From positions 310,001-374,000 of the forward strand of contig OY747713.1 of the NCBI GenBank assembly GCA_963556495.2: DNA of 64,000 nt, in the 5' to 3' direction. Under the pieces are notes generated by a model. That model had not been told where the DNA came from. It did no database searches and was given only the letters and a program-made list of their open reading frames with translations. Every line of letters begins with the position of its first letter. The stretch's first letter is position 1. The position numbers and the translations under genes were made by a program. Shown in pieces: positions 53,011 through 64,000 of the stretch. This DNA comes from Valencia hispanica. Taxonomy: Eukaryota; Chordata; Actinopteri; Cyprinodontiformes; Valenciidae.

Positions 53011-53639
53011 GGAACATTCAGTGTAACAAGCCTAAAGTAACAGATTATATTGATGCATTCTGGCTCCTGTTTCTCATTCACTCGTCTTTTCAATAAATCT
53101 GCTGTGGTCTCTGGTTTGAATGAAGGCCTTGTGATGTTGCACTTTATCAGAGGAGTGGGTGGGGTAAACGTCAGGAGGATTAAGAGTCGTACTATATTTA
53201 TGATATGCAAACGTCTCATCTCTGATTGGCTAACAGCAATGCGACTCTTGGAAAAAATAATTAACTGAATTCCTCTTTCTTGGGTAATAATGCAACGCTG
53301 ATATATTATGTCCACAAATAACACCAGCCTGACCGCATTCTGCCATGTTGTGGAGCTGCTAACGGTTAGCTTCCTCTGGGGACGGTAACCTGGTTCCACT
53401 GTGGACAGGGATGCTGGGTTCTGGATGGTTCTGGATGGTTCTGAACATCCGGATGTCGGTAGCTGCTCAAGAATTTGGATTGAAATCCATAACATGAATT
53501 CCTTGGACCTTCCCAGAGCATCAGGACCAGTTACCAGAACTTGACCCGGTCCGGTTGAAACAGCCTAGATTGAGGAGAGTGACTGTAATATCTCAGCTGT
53601 ATAATAATAATCATCATCCTGCTGATGACTGTTAACTGA

Positions 53640-53775
53640 CCCACTGGTACCGACCGGTACCGGCTGGTGCCACCTGGTGCCACCTGGTACCGACTGGTGC
53701 CACCTGGTACCGACTGGTGCCGACTGGTACCGGCTGGTGCCGACTGGTATAGACTGGTACCGACAGGTTCTGGTG
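53640..53775. repeat. 10-bp minisatellite
   Basis: About thirteen units of TGGTACCGAC with TGGTGCCGAC and TGGTGCCACC variants. Confidence 0.9.
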
Positions 53776-54204
53776 AACGATTCCGTCCTGGTGGTCTGTT
53801 TGGAGGGTCTAATGGAGAACGGCCGCCTCTTCATCTTTGAGACGTTCTGTCGGATCCACCAGAACCAGAACCTCCAGCAGTCTAAGCCTATAGCAGCATA
53901 ACTACAGAGATAGCTCAGGATGAACTAGCCTGTTAGAATGAGTGGTGAGAGAACCTTCTGCTTGGACCCCCCCCCCCCCCTCTACACACAAACACAATCT
54001 CTGCTGTTAACTTTTAGCTTCTGGTGGAGAACAATTGGACTTGGTTAACTGGCCCAACAGGTCAGATTTCCTAAAATCAACAGAAATTGTTTATCTTCAA
54101 ATAACAGCCTGATTGGTGCAATTTGTTTTGAGATTGGCCTAGTCCAAGCCCGGGGATAAATATAACTCCCTCTGTGGCAAGACTAGATAACGGATGGTCA
54201 GAGG

Positions 54205-54310
54205 GGGGCGCTAGTGTTCGGCAGCCTTGCCTCCGTCAGTGTGTGAATGGCTGAATGTAGAAAGAAGCACTTTGTATTCCTCAGATAAAGCGCTATACAA
54301 GTACAGGTCA
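54205..54310 (+). repeat. SINE-like 3' end
   Basis: The pattern 'ggcgctagtgttcggcagcc', 'tgtgtgaatggctgaatg' and 'aaagcgctatacaagta' is a common 3' end of fish interspersed repeats. Family not assigned. Confidence 0.45.
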
Positions 54311-56489
54311 TATCCTGTTATCGGCCATAGCAGCAATAATAATATCTGGTGTCGATATTGGCCCAAATATTCAGATGATAAGTCGACTTAAGAAACAAAA
54401 TCGTTCTTTTGCTTTTTGTCTTTCATTCCACTTTACACCCTTTTACTTAATTCTTTTTTGCTCATATTTTTAGGTTTTTCTGTATGCTAACACTAATTTG
54501 GTTTTACTGTTATGAAATCGGCAGGAATAGAAAAGTGAAGTCATTTTTCTTGCTGCACTGCGGAGCAGCTGAGGTGGCTAACATGAACATGGAGTTGATT
54601 TTTGAATAACTTTATTGTTTTCTGTGAACAGAAGCAGTGTGTGTAAAGCAGCCTTACTAGGAGTCACCTGTGCAGGTTAGTGTTCTGTATGTGAAGCTGT
54701 GCAGCTGCTGGCGCCGGCCTTCATTTATGAGCCGGTTGTTCAGTGTGTAAACGCACACGCAGCGCATGATGTCAGGATAGGAGCTTTCAGATGATCCGTT
54801 TGCATTTCCAACGCTCCGGTAGTTGTGCATGAAGTGCAAAGAGAGGATAAGGACGGGTTTTTGGTTGAGTTCCTCGATGCGCACCGTCGGTCCAAAAAGA
54901 CTTTGGGGTCAAACAGAACAGGACGCTTCCTCCGACTGGTGATTCATTTCACAGGTTTTGTCCTCTAAAGACGCTAAGAGGAACGTTTGTTTATGACGGA
55001 AAGACAAAGTGGAACAAATGTTTGTGGCGCTGCAGGAACGTGTCCCCATGTTCAGGAAATATTCCGTTTACTGGGGGGTGTTGGCAGGGCTGTATTGATC
55101 CCCCCCCCACCCTCTCTAATGAACAAATCGGATTTTTCACAGCTGACCAGTTTGATGCTTTCCAGTAATTTTCTGTTTGCGTAGTCCAGGATTATAAAAG
55201 CCAAATAATTCACAGTGAATAAGCCCCGACTGTTCAAATGGCTTATTATTCAAATAGCATTCATTTGCTCAAATAATGGCTCTTATGAACCTGAACTGTG
55301 GATTGGGGGGGCAGAAAACATGGAGGCCAATGCAAACACGACTTTTTACCAAAGTTGATTTATGTAGCTTCATGTTTTGCCAACTTGCTCAAAAAGTGGA
55401 AAAGCCAAGTCGCTCAGCATGACAGCACACAGCGCCACTGTCCCCCCACCCCCCACCCTGCGTCCCAGGTGCCAGACCTGCCCCCCCTCTCCCCCACTGT
55501 TTGTATTTTATATCAGATATGGGAGATAAACCCCCATGCAGTCATTAACGGGTTGAAGCAAAGTCACACACTTTGTAAAAGGTGGAGTATCTGGAGTCTG
55601 ATGATTGTAAATCTGTCGCTCCATTTCTGAGCCGACGCGCTGCATGCTTGCTTCATGATGTTGACTTAAATACAGTGGAAGACTCTGTCCTTCTCTTAAG
55701 TATTAGCATCAAATTTCCTCACTAATATAATTAAAGCAACATGTAGAAACCATTTCCAAACGTTAGGGAAAACAGAATCCTACATGACATTGTTCTGGAA
55801 ACTCCTGGATCTGTTTTAGAATGGTTCAAGACGGAGCAGAGAGAGGTCAAAGGTTAACTCAGGGGGGCAGGAGCCTGATGGATGAGAGATTTTTAGTGTC
55901 GAAACATAAAAACTGAGGTGAAGTGTTGGTGAGTTCACAGATTAAAACAAAATGGTTATATGGTTAAATTCATAGAGCCCAACAAAGTCGTGACTGTTCC
56001 GTTTCAGGACATTTAAAACACTTTAAATGTTGCATCATGGCATTATATTTCAATTAAAATTACCAAAAAAGTGATACAAATATAAAACTCTGTAACTCTG
56101 GACATCTGTCAAAGGTTTTTTCTTTCTAGCTGCAGGGAAGTGGGCCGTCTGTAAGCAGGGTTAGGACAGTTTAATCAGGCGACTCAAAGTATACATTCTC
56201 ATTTTGTAATTGCTGATGGGCGAATCACTGCTTAAAGGTTGAATTAACTAATCTGAACTCAGATTTCGGATGCTGATCAATAATCAATAATAATCAGGGC
56301 TCCAGACGAACTAGTTCCAGTGGTACGTCAAACTTTTTTTTTTAGGTGAATCCAAATGTTCCTCGGCATTTGATATTTAACTGCACTTTTATTGTTTCTT
56401 TTTTTATCACAGTTTTATGGATCAACAAGCTTCAGGAGCAGGTTTGTTTTTCCACAAAGCAACATTATACAGATCTAACATCTGTAATG
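54311..56489. other. atp9b intron 2, right part
   Basis: No gene was supported. A 75-codon minus-strand frame (54884-54657) without known motifs and several C-rich runs (55103, 55440) were seen. Confidence 0.4.
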
Positions 56490-56620
56490 ACAAGATCATC
56501 CATCCATTATCTGTACCCTTCCATCCTATGCCCCCTATAGGGGGGGCTGGTGCCTATCTCCAGCAGGCGGGGTACACCCTGGGCAGGTTACCAGTCTATT
56601 GCAGAACAAGATCAACCTTT
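56490..56620 (-). repeat. SINE/RTE-type fragment, minus strand
   Basis: On the minus strand this reads as the 'actggtaacctgcccagggtgtaccccgcc' 3' end shared with 52905-53010. Confidence 0.65.
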
Positions 56621-56810
56621 TTTTTTTATCGCCCACAAACACCTTAAAAAAACTCCAAACCCATAAACTGATCAGAAAAACAAATGGCTTTAAATTACTT
56701 TCTAAATTAAACAGTCAAATTTTCTTGTTACCTGCAGCGTCCTACAGTGCGTCCCTACCTGCGATGATGATGATGATAACATGCTGTTCTGTTCTGCTCG
56801 TCTTCCTCAG

Positions 56811-56961
56811 CTGCTGTGACTGTCTAGCTCATATCTGTCGGAGGAGGAAGGAGCTGAAGGCCCGGACCGTTTGGCTCGGACGTCCAGAGAAATGTGAGGA
56901 AAAGTTCCCAAAAAATGGAATCAAGAACCAGAAGTACAACATCCTAACCTTTGTGCCTGGG
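56811..56961 (+). CDS. atp9b: atp9b exon 3
   Basis: The exon follows CTTCCTCAG and ends before GTGAGT. Its first base completes a Gly codon with exon 2. It encodes [20 protein letters not shown] then [19 protein letters not shown] and [11 protein letters not shown]. The RTVWLG-PEK and N-I-NQKYN--TF-PG motifs are the conserved approach to the first membrane span in P4-ATPases; the KELKARTV run is ATP9B-like. It is fully open. Confidence 0.94.
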
Positions 56962-58029
56962 GTGAGTCTGAACCCAGTTAAAACCCTCTGATATATCCTC
57001 TATATACCCTTTATTCATATCCTACAGGAGATGAAGCAGTCGAGTTTTTAATGTGAAAAAGACGTTTCTCTTCAAGCTTTCTGCACTTTCACTTGAAGAG
57101 ACGGGGGGCTCACCTTGATTCTTAAATCTGATTCAGTACAAGAAGTTAATCAGGCTCTTCTGCAGACTTGGATCAAAATTGAAACCCCTTGCAGCCCATA
57201 ATTCCTGGTTGTCATTGTTAACTAGCAGCTGATCTCCTCTTTCTGACTCCTGCTGTTGCATGAAAGTCAAACTCGGAGTTCCTGCAGCTTCACGAATCGG
57301 TTTCAGGTTATAAGAATGATGGCAGCAGGACCCGGTCAAAGGCTTTTAGTCACATATGGATCGACTCTCAGGGTCTCTTCTCACCTGAGTCGTTCAGTAA
57401 ACAAGTTTTGGTTCTTCTAACCGCTTTGTTTCTATTTAGTCTCGGCATTAAAAGCCAATAAGATCTCCTGGTGGTGGGAACCATGATTGCAGTCTGAGTC
57501 GCTGGTCTCGGCTCAGATTGCAGCTCTGCTGCTCTGTACGAGGAATTCGATGAGGAAGTTAGCTGTAAGTAAAGCCCAGTGGCCTCCTCTGGCTCTACAT
57601 TAGGAGTTTACACTGTTGGGGACATTAGAGATTCATCAGATCTACTGATTAAAAAGCAAACAGCTCGATGATTAAGGGAGCTGCCTTTAACTTGCTTCAT
57701 TAAATGTCAACTGTCTATTAGAGACGTAGATATTCTCACTGATGGCGAATCAAATGGCTGTTATTCTCCCTCTACCTTGAATTATTTAATACACACAAAT
57801 TGAGTTTAGCAGGATGCATTTCCCCCTAAAGGTCAGGAGGTTTATTAACTTCAGAGCGTTGTTCATTGATCCCATTGTTGCTGATCTTAGACGCAGCGCC
57901 TCACTCTCATTATTGCAAACATTACTCAAAATTCGACCTTAGATGAACAGAATTCTAACATGGTCTGCTTGATTGATGGTTAATTAACAAAGATTGCCGC
58001 TGCAGGAAGTCTGAAGAACACCTGTAAAA
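56962..58029. other. atp9b intron 3, left part
   Basis: No repeat or gene was recognised in this stretch, which looks like ordinary intron sequence. Confidence 0.5.
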
Positions 58030-58490
58030 ACCTGTGATGGGGGCATCGACTGGGATGATCCTCCCAGTAACTGAACATCCACTGTGTCCTGTTATCAACT
58101 TTTACTTTCTGTAACATAGAAAGTTCTCTTATATCAGATCTTCTGTTCCTTCTGTGTTTCTGCTCTGTCTTCTCAAACCCCCAGACGGTCGTGGCAGATG
58201 GCCGCTCCTACTGAGCCTGGTTCTGTTGGAGGTTTCTTCCTGTTAAAGGGGAGTTTTTCCTCTCCACTGTCGCTACATGCTTGCTCAGTATGAGGGATTG
58301 CTGAGGTTGGAGTCTGCATCAACACAACCTCAAGTCAACGACTCGATGCAATCTGCTGGGATTCCTTAGTTAGAAAACTATAAACTGATCAGAATGATTG
58401 TATTAAAATGACTTTTCTTGTAAAGAACTGTGAGATGATACATTTGTTGTGAGTCGGTGCTATAGAAATATAAACTGAATAGAATTGACT
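58030..58490 (+). repeat. L2 3'-end fragment, plus strand
   Basis: It matches the 3' region of the L2 at 6293-10335 from about 9865 to the tail, with small differences near the end (ctgaatagaattgac). Confidence 0.85.
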
Positions 58491-58769
58491 GGGTCAACCC
58501 CTCCTGGAGTTTACAGGTACTGTGTTCATGTTGTGAAGAGCTGATCTACAAAATAAAAGCACAAGAAGTTGTTACTCTATTACTTTAAAGATGCTCCTTG
58601 AATGCTTTCTAAACATACATGTGAAACAACTAAGTACACCCTTAATGCTTTCATAGGATTCAGAAAGGGAAGAGAGCAGCCAGGCTCTACCGATCGAACG
58701 CATTGATTACCTGATCATCTGTGTGAGAACCTGACAGAGGTGTGTGTGTGTGTTAGCGCAACGTCAAGG

Positions 58770-59060
58770 TGAAAAGACTACAGCAACGATCTTAGAGAAG
58801 CAACTGTTACTTCCTGTCAACCTGGGAAGGGTCAAAGGTCATCTCCAAACTATCTGAAGTCGATCAACCTTCCCAGGAGAGGACCTCACACAGATTCAGC
58901 CCAAGGTCAGAGCCAGAAGCTCAGAGAAATTACCAGAAACCCCAGAGCTCCACCTCAGACTCTACAAGCTTCAGTTAGCAGGTCAAAGATTAAAGGTCAT
59001 GACCCCAAAGTAGTATGGCTGCTTGGAAGGGTTGAAGGAGAAAGTATGGACAGTTATTGT
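58770..59060 (+). repeat. Old interspersed repeat, copy 2
   Basis: This matches 44640-44868 plus the bases that follow the foldback element there. It shows the uninterrupted form (cttcaGTTAGCAGGTC) of the site that the element at 44872-46120 occupies in copy 1. Confidence 0.75.
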
Positions 59061-59592
59061 TTAATCATCCTGTAATCGTGACCTCCAGTTCATTGACTCG
59101 TTACCCTTGGAGCCACTTTGTCACTGGTCCATCTATGAGATCATCCATAACTGCTACTTTTATGTCTCATATTATGACTAAATATAATTATTACCCGTCA
59201 TAACTGTTATAATGAAGCTTTTTGGTAATGAGTTTTATTTGAGTCTCTTAACTGAATATGTAGCAGATTTATTGCCAGAAGCATTTATAAATGTACCTTA
59301 TTTTTTGCCATCGCAGTAAATCTTCCTGAATTTTGGGATTATAGTTTTAGATGCATGTTGTCCATCTCTGCAGGACTTACTTTACAAAGCTGCAGCTGAA
59401 TGAACCAAAGATGTTTGACCATGAAGCTCAGAACCAAACTCTGCAGATCACCACAAACCTTAAAGCAACTGTAAAGCTCGGTGATGGAGGGTTGATGATG
59501 TGGGCTTATTGTGCAGACCCAGGGACTGCGGGGCCGTGACTTAATGACCTCGCCGTCTTTCTGCTCACATCCATGAACTTGTCTCCTCCCAG

Positions 59593-59706
59593 GTTCTCTA
59601 CCAACAGTTCAAGTTCTTCCTCAACCTGTACTTCCTGGTGGTGGCCTGCTCCCAGTTTGTCCCATCGCTGAAAATCGGATATTTGTACACATACTGGGCA
59701 CCTCTG
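59593..59706 (+). CDS. atp9b: atp9b exon 4
   Basis: The 38-codon exon follows CTCCCAG and ends before GTTAGT, both in phase 0. It encodes [20 protein letters not shown] then [18 protein letters not shown]. This is the first membrane span and the start of the second in ATP9-type P4-ATPases, including the QFKFF-NLYFL motif. The next exon would start with the rest of span 2; it was not found up to the right edge, so intron 4 exceeds 4.2 kb here or the gene is broken beyond. Confidence 0.94.
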
Positions 59707-60428
59707 GTTAGTAGAGCATCATTTTACTAATCTATTTTTATTCATATGGATTTTTTTTCTTTACATTTTTGTTTCTCTAAACTGATGGAATATGTTTCAA
59801 ACGGCTTTCCACCAGTTTAATGTTAAGTTTGGATGATTTTAAAGATCTGGACAAAGATGTTTTTTTTCCTCCATTTGAAATCTTCTCTCCTCTTAAACGA
59901 TTTCAAGTGTTTGCTGTTGTTTTTGGTTTGGACCTTTTTTTTATTTTTTTTATTATTATTATTGCAGATCTTTTAATTAAGTATAATTTATTTAAAGGGA
60001 TATTCCATCCTTAAGTGAAATTTAGTCTGTTGCCATCTTCCCCAGTGTTGGATAAGTATGGAAAACCATTTTGTAATCAGCCCAGTCATTCTCCTGATCT
60101 GGCAGCAGCCTGTTTGCTTTAGCTTAGCATAAACAATGGAAGTGAATGGTAACACCATTTCGTGTGCAAAAGTCATGAAAATTACTCTATAATGATTCTT
60201 ATTATTCCTGATGACCTCATCAATGGTATTATTAAGTAACATGAAGGAATTACAGGAGCCAATAAATTAAGACAAAACACGGCTGTAAGCCGCCGCTGCC
60301 AGGTGCAACGACATGATGCAGCACCCGCAAAAGACACCTGAAAGTGATTTACTCTACAAAACTGGCTGTTTACAGTCATTGGGGTGAAATGCTGTTAATA
60401 TTAAACAGTAAATCTGAACATGACAATG
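59707..60428. other. atp9b intron 4, left part
   Basis: No gene was recognised. T-rich runs give spurious hydrophobic frames. Confidence 0.45.
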
Positions 60429-60436
60429 TCAGCCAG

Positions 60437-61278
60437 TAGGGATGTGTACCGAAACCCGGTATTATTGGCCCCGGGGCTGATTCTGACGGTCCACGCGGAC
60501 CAATAAGCTTCAGCCTTATCGGTCCTCTTAACGGTAAAATTAAGTTGGTATTCATGTTTTGCGGGAGATATAAACACAAGCCAAACACTGTATTGCAGCC
60601 CACTCCTCCTTAACAAGCACACATGCTGCGGGGACGGAGTGGCGATTGCTGCGCGCTCACGTGTGTGTTCGCCTTACAGATACGATTGCAGAGCGAACGA
60701 AAACATCATAAATTTGGCTTCATTTTACGAAAATAGATGCCGACAATGCACGCTGTCACATATGTAATAAAAGCTTTGCTTGCAAAGGCGGGAACGTAAA
60801 GACCTTGCCAAAATACACCAACTACAAATCGAAAGATGCTCGGTGTTTGACCGCCTGAGTGCTGCGGCAACAACAACCCCTGAATCAGATACAGCAGGTA
60901 CATATGTATGCAACGCAAACACGTGAAGCATGGACATAAGTTTGCCATTTCATTATTACAATTAATAAATGCTGGATATTTTGAACAACAGGTTCCTTCT
61001 TATCCAAGTTTTTTTTTTTTTTTTGTTTCTTAAACTACAGCTAACCTGCTATTTCATTATTACAATTAATAAATGCTGAAAATTTTTGAACAACAGTTTC
61101 CTTCTTATCTAAGTTAAAAAAAATTCTTAAACTACAGTTCATTATTTGTGTTTTCCCCTTTTGTTTAAGTCTATCAAAAAAAAAAAGTACAGATAAGGAT
61201 ACCGATAAAGTACCGGATCAATAAGGAGTATCGTTAAGAGTAGTAGTATCGATAAATTCTTAACGATATCCATGCCTA
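60437..61278 (+). mobile_element. hAT element with BED-finger remnant
   Basis: The ends TAGGGATG and CATGCCTA are near-complements and the flanks carry the identical 8-bp duplication TCAGCCAG (60429-60436 and 61279-61286). Inside, about 60715-60850 encodes HFTKIDADNARCHICNKSF then ACKGGNVKTLPKYTNYKSK, a degenerate BED zinc finger (C-x2-C kept, the His pair partly lost), as found at the start of hAT transposases. The catalytic part is gone. It lies in atp9b intron 4. Confidence 0.85.
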
Positions 61279-61286
61279 TCAGCCAG

Positions 61287-62039
61287 GCATCACAATACAG
61301 TAAATAGAACATTACTTACAGCCATTGATGATGCACTTGGTTCAGTATCTGTACAAAAACTGGATGGGACTGCTGTGTTCTTCAGACGCTGTACCATCTT
61401 CCTGGTAGAATATTCTTTTTTTTCTTCGTAGCCCTGTGGTGTGAAATGCTCACTAATGGAGTTATGTGAAACATCGTGTTTGTGTTTGTCTAAAGCTTGT
61501 TTACACAACCCTTTGCTACACAAGTGTTGTGACGCAGATGGGTAGGTTTTGGCTTTGAATAACTATGAATAATTGCTTAGGGGAATTTTAAATAAGATCA
61601 ATAATTTTATGTCACAATTACAAAGTCTGGGGCACCACCCTTGGATCATGGAAAATATTAACCAAATAGTTCATTCTCAAATCATGTTTATGATTACTTG
61701 CCTGATGAGGCTGAGGTAAATAAACAATAGATAAAGGAAACATTTCTTGGTGTACTTTGTCATTGTTCCACATGCATGTGTAGTAACTTGCTGTTCAAAC
61801 ACTTTCCAAAATATAAGAGTTTATTACTAAAAGAATTCAACTTTCAGTTAAAATGCTTTAATCAACAAACTCGCTAAGCTAGTACAACACAACTACTAAG
61901 TAAAAGAATGAATAATAAAACTAACTACCAATAGTAAAATGGACAAATATGCAAAGAAGTAGAAACAATAACCAATAAATTGATCGTGATGTCACAGTTC
62001 AGTATGAATATGCATGCATTCTTTGTGTCAATAGGAAAC
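61287..62039. other. No recognised feature
   Basis: AT-rich intron sequence. Nothing was supported. Confidence 0.4.
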
Positions 62040-63060
62040 TTTTCATCAGAACGAACAGAAATCACGTGGGGTTCCCCAGGGCTCCATCCTGGGGCCCCTC
62101 TTATTTAATATCTACATGCTCCCACTAGCCCAGATTATAACAACCAATAAGATTAGTTACCATAACTATGCGGATGATACTCAGCTCTACATTACGATGT
62201 CAACAGGTGACTTTGAACCCATCCAAACCTTAAGTAAATGCATCGAGCAAATAAATGGATGGATGGGCCATAACTTTCTCCAGCTGAACAGAAACAAAAC
62301 AGAAGTAATTACTTTCTGACCTAAAGAGGAACGATCAACAGTCGGCACACAGCTTCAGTTAATCCAGCTAGAAACTACTGATCAGGCCTGAAATCTAGGT
62401 GTAGTAATGGACTCAGACCTGAACCTCCAGGGTCACATAAAGGTCAATAACAAGGTCAGCCTTCTATCACCTGAAGAACATTTCTAGGATTAAAGGACTG
62501 ATGTCACAACAGGACCTCGAAAAACTCATCCATGCGTTTATCTTTAGTCCGATTGATTACTGCAACAGCGTCTTCACAGGTCTGCCTAAAAAGTCAATCA
62601 GACAGCTGCAGCTGATCCAGAACGCTGCTGCTCGTGTTCCTCACTAGAACCAGGAAAGTAGAGCACATCACCCCAGTTCTAAAGTCCTTACACTGGCTCC
62701 CTGTAGCTCAGAGAATAGACTTCTAAATACGTCTACTAGTTTATAAATCATTGAAAGGCTTAGCAACAAAGTATGATGACAATCTACTGTTACTGAGTTC
62801 TTTTAAATCCCAACTAAAAATGTATCTGTTTAGAGCTGCCTTTGAGTAATGTTTTCATGCATCCTATGTTTTGTGTGTTTCATTCGTCATTGCTCTTTAT
62901 ACTTCATCCTAAATTCATGTCTGCTTTTGAGTAATTTGTTTTCCTGTCATATGTTCTTTCTATTTTATGGTTTATTGCAGTTTTTACTTTATCCCCTAAT
63001 CATGTGAAGCACCTTGAATTTCCTTTTTGTTGAAAGTGTGGTATACTAATAAAATTGCCT
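62040..63060 (+). pseudogene. L2-clade LINE, 5'-truncated
   Basis: The first frame runs through [20 protein letters not shown] and the catalytic [13 protein letters not shown] (YADD at 62167-62178) to a stop at about 62319. Later pieces in other frames (HAFIFSPIDYCNSVFTGLPK near 62530-62600, PVLKSLHWLPVAQRIDF near 62675-62725) complete the C-terminal half. The 3' end 'gaagcaccttgaatttcc' follows. At least three breaks make it dead. Confidence 0.8.
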
Positions 63061-63221
63061 TGTCTAAAGACCAAGGCTTGTATGAAGAGTTTTGGGAGTG
63101 AAGGTCAGTTAGTTTTAAACAATTTATAAATAGTTTATGACTAAATAGCACCTTATGATTTGTGTTCAAATCACCAATTCACAATGCAAAGCTTCGAGGT
63201 GATTCTGGTCCATCATCATGT

Positions 63222-63250
63222 CAGAGTTTGGTACGCATTGCCGGCAGTAA
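63222..63250 (+). repeat. Scrap of RTE coding sequence
   Basis: GTTTGGTACGCATTGCCGGC and following bases match the RTE element near 36978-37002. It is the immediate left flank of the next transposon. Confidence 0.6.
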
Positions 63251-63493
63251 AGGCCGGTTTATACTTCTGCGTCGTGTCCCTCGCGTAGGGTACGCCGTAA
63301 CCGCCGTAGCCTCTGCGTAGGTCCGCCGAGGCTTGAAGCGCACCTCCTCGGACCTGACGTGCACCCCGGCGACGCAACGCAGAGACGCGGAAGTACTCCC
63401 TTGTGATTGGTCAGTCAGATTACGTATTTACGGATGTTAGGTTTTTGTTGCTGAATGTATGCCGAAGCCGCCATTTTTAAAACATAACCCACA

Positions 63494-63658
63494 ATGGACC
63501 AGACCAGCGAGCAATTCATTGAGGAGGTCAGGAAATATATGCATATCTATGACTCCGCCTCAAGAGATTACAAAGATATGCAGATGAACCTAAACTCATG
63601 GAGGGAACATGTGTTGCCGACATGTAACTGTGTATTAACAAACAACAAGAAAATGTAA
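63494..63658 (+). CDS. MADF-domain protein, first exon
   Basis: The ATG opens MDQTSEQFIEEVRKYMHIYD then SASRDYKDMQMNLNSWRE, the first half of a MADF (Myb/SANT-like) DNA-binding domain: the acidic FIEEV start, the (I/L)YD, DYKD and W-x-E positions are all there. As printed the frame reads on to TAA 63656-63658; a splice donor is expected near the WRE codons, so the real exon may end around 63605. In Harbinger elements such a protein brings the transposase to DNA. Confidence 0.65.
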   Translation: MDQTSEQFIEEVRKYMHIYDSASRDYKDMQMNLNSWREHVLPTCNCVLTNNKKM

Positions 63659-63823
63659 CTGCTAATATCGATGCATATGACTCATACAGCCACGGTATTA
63701 ATGAGTAATGTTATCTAGTAGGACAATATTTCCCATTGTTCTGCAACAGGGAAACTGGCACGTGCTAGCGCGTTGCTGTCTTGATTACAGCACACGAGTT
63801 TTTCTACTTTTTTTTTCAAACAG

Positions 63824-64000
63824 GATGCAACACCCGCAGAATCTCTCACTCAGACTGTTGTCCAGTCCACGTCTGGTTTCAGCATGCCCGAGGAAGAGGG
63901 CACTTCCTCTTCCCCCAGCCCCTCTGTGCTGCTGCCAGCCTCGCCATGCCCCGTGCCCTCTCCGTCACCAAAACCTCCACGGTATTCAATAAAAAGGAGA
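63824..64000 (+). CDS. MADF-domain protein, later exon (partial)
   Basis: After a strong acceptor (pyrimidine tract then AAACAG) an open frame reads DATPAESLTQTVVQSTSGF and a Ser/Pro-rich stretch rich in acidic residues (MPEEEGTSSSPSPS) to the window edge. Ser/Pro linkers of this kind follow the MADF domain in related proteins. The middle of the domain would need an exon between 63605 and 63823 that was not identified. Confidence 0.45.

Larger units (their letters stand above)
63251..64000 (+). mobile_element. 5' end of a Harbinger-type element (continues past edge)
   Basis: AGGCCGGTTTATACTTCTGC, a terminal sequence typical of fish PIF/Harbinger elements, starts directly after TAA, a fitting 3-bp TWA target. 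GC-rich, CpG-rich sequence follows, then the MADF-type gene. The right end lies outside the window. Confidence 0.6.

Noticed and set aside
54657..54884. 75-codon minus-strand frame (VLILSLHFMHNYRSVG region) as a gene
   Set aside because: It looks protein-like, but no family was recognised and no splice context or start could be supported.
1..64000. CRISPR arrays, rRNA and tRNA genes
   Set aside because: Direct repeats here are tandem satellites without unique spacers. The only tRNA-like sequence is the degenerate SINE head at 43105.

Overview
This is vertebrate nuclear DNA, almost certainly from a ray-finned (teleost) fish. It is AT-rich, intron-bearing and crowded with repeats of fish-type families (Rex1, L2, RTE, L1/Tx1, many hAT and Harbinger elements). 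One host gene is recognisable: the first four coding exons of atp9b (a class II P4-ATPase) on the + strand at 44137-44216, 50527-50700, 56811-56961 and 59593-59706. The gene runs off the right edge. Almost everything else is mobile DNA in various states of decay. No rRNA, tRNA, CRISPR array or bacterial-style operon was seen.

Left part (1-12.5 kb): a retroviral envelope gene (774-2702), open except for one in-frame stop just before the membrane anchor, is followed by a candidate 3' LTR. No gag or pol precedes it. A 5'-truncated L1/Tx1 LINE follows (4302-11118). It is split by a younger L2-type LINE (about 6293-10335) whose 1000-codon endonuclease/reverse-transcriptase ORF is fully open. A tRNA-Lys-like primer-binding site and a chain of short exon-like segments lie at 12.4-15 kb.

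Middle (15-40.5 kb): a minus-strand L1 with ORF1 and a broken ORF2 (catalytic YADD changed to YAGD); an L2-like LINE interrupted by another repeat; a stack of nested insertions (Rex1, outer hAT-like element, solo LTR, inner hAT element); a decayed minus-strand L2 with separate esterase ORF1 and ORF2; an RTE reverse transcriptase; and a broken Harbinger-type Myb/SANT gene. Several non-autonomous DNA transposons could be delimited exactly from terminal inverted repeats and target-site duplications (23525-24269, 26035-27095, 44872-46120, 50815-51206, 60437-61278).

Right part (40.5-64 kb): simple repeats, a 37-bp palindrome, Rex1 and SINE-like fragments, then atp9b. Its introns hold a THAP-domain exon, a foldback Harbinger-like element with a Rex1 copy inside one arm, 16-bp and 10-bp minisatellites, L2 tails and hAT elements. 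The window ends in what looks like the 5' end of another Harbinger-type element with a MADF-domain first exon.

No multi-gene system acts together here. The coherent biology is the host flippase-family gene and the layered history of insertions around it. The observations most worth following are the L2 ORF1/ORF2 junction (same frame, one TGA between, no ATG before the endonuclease domain) and the envelope gene that would make an anchor-less protein.
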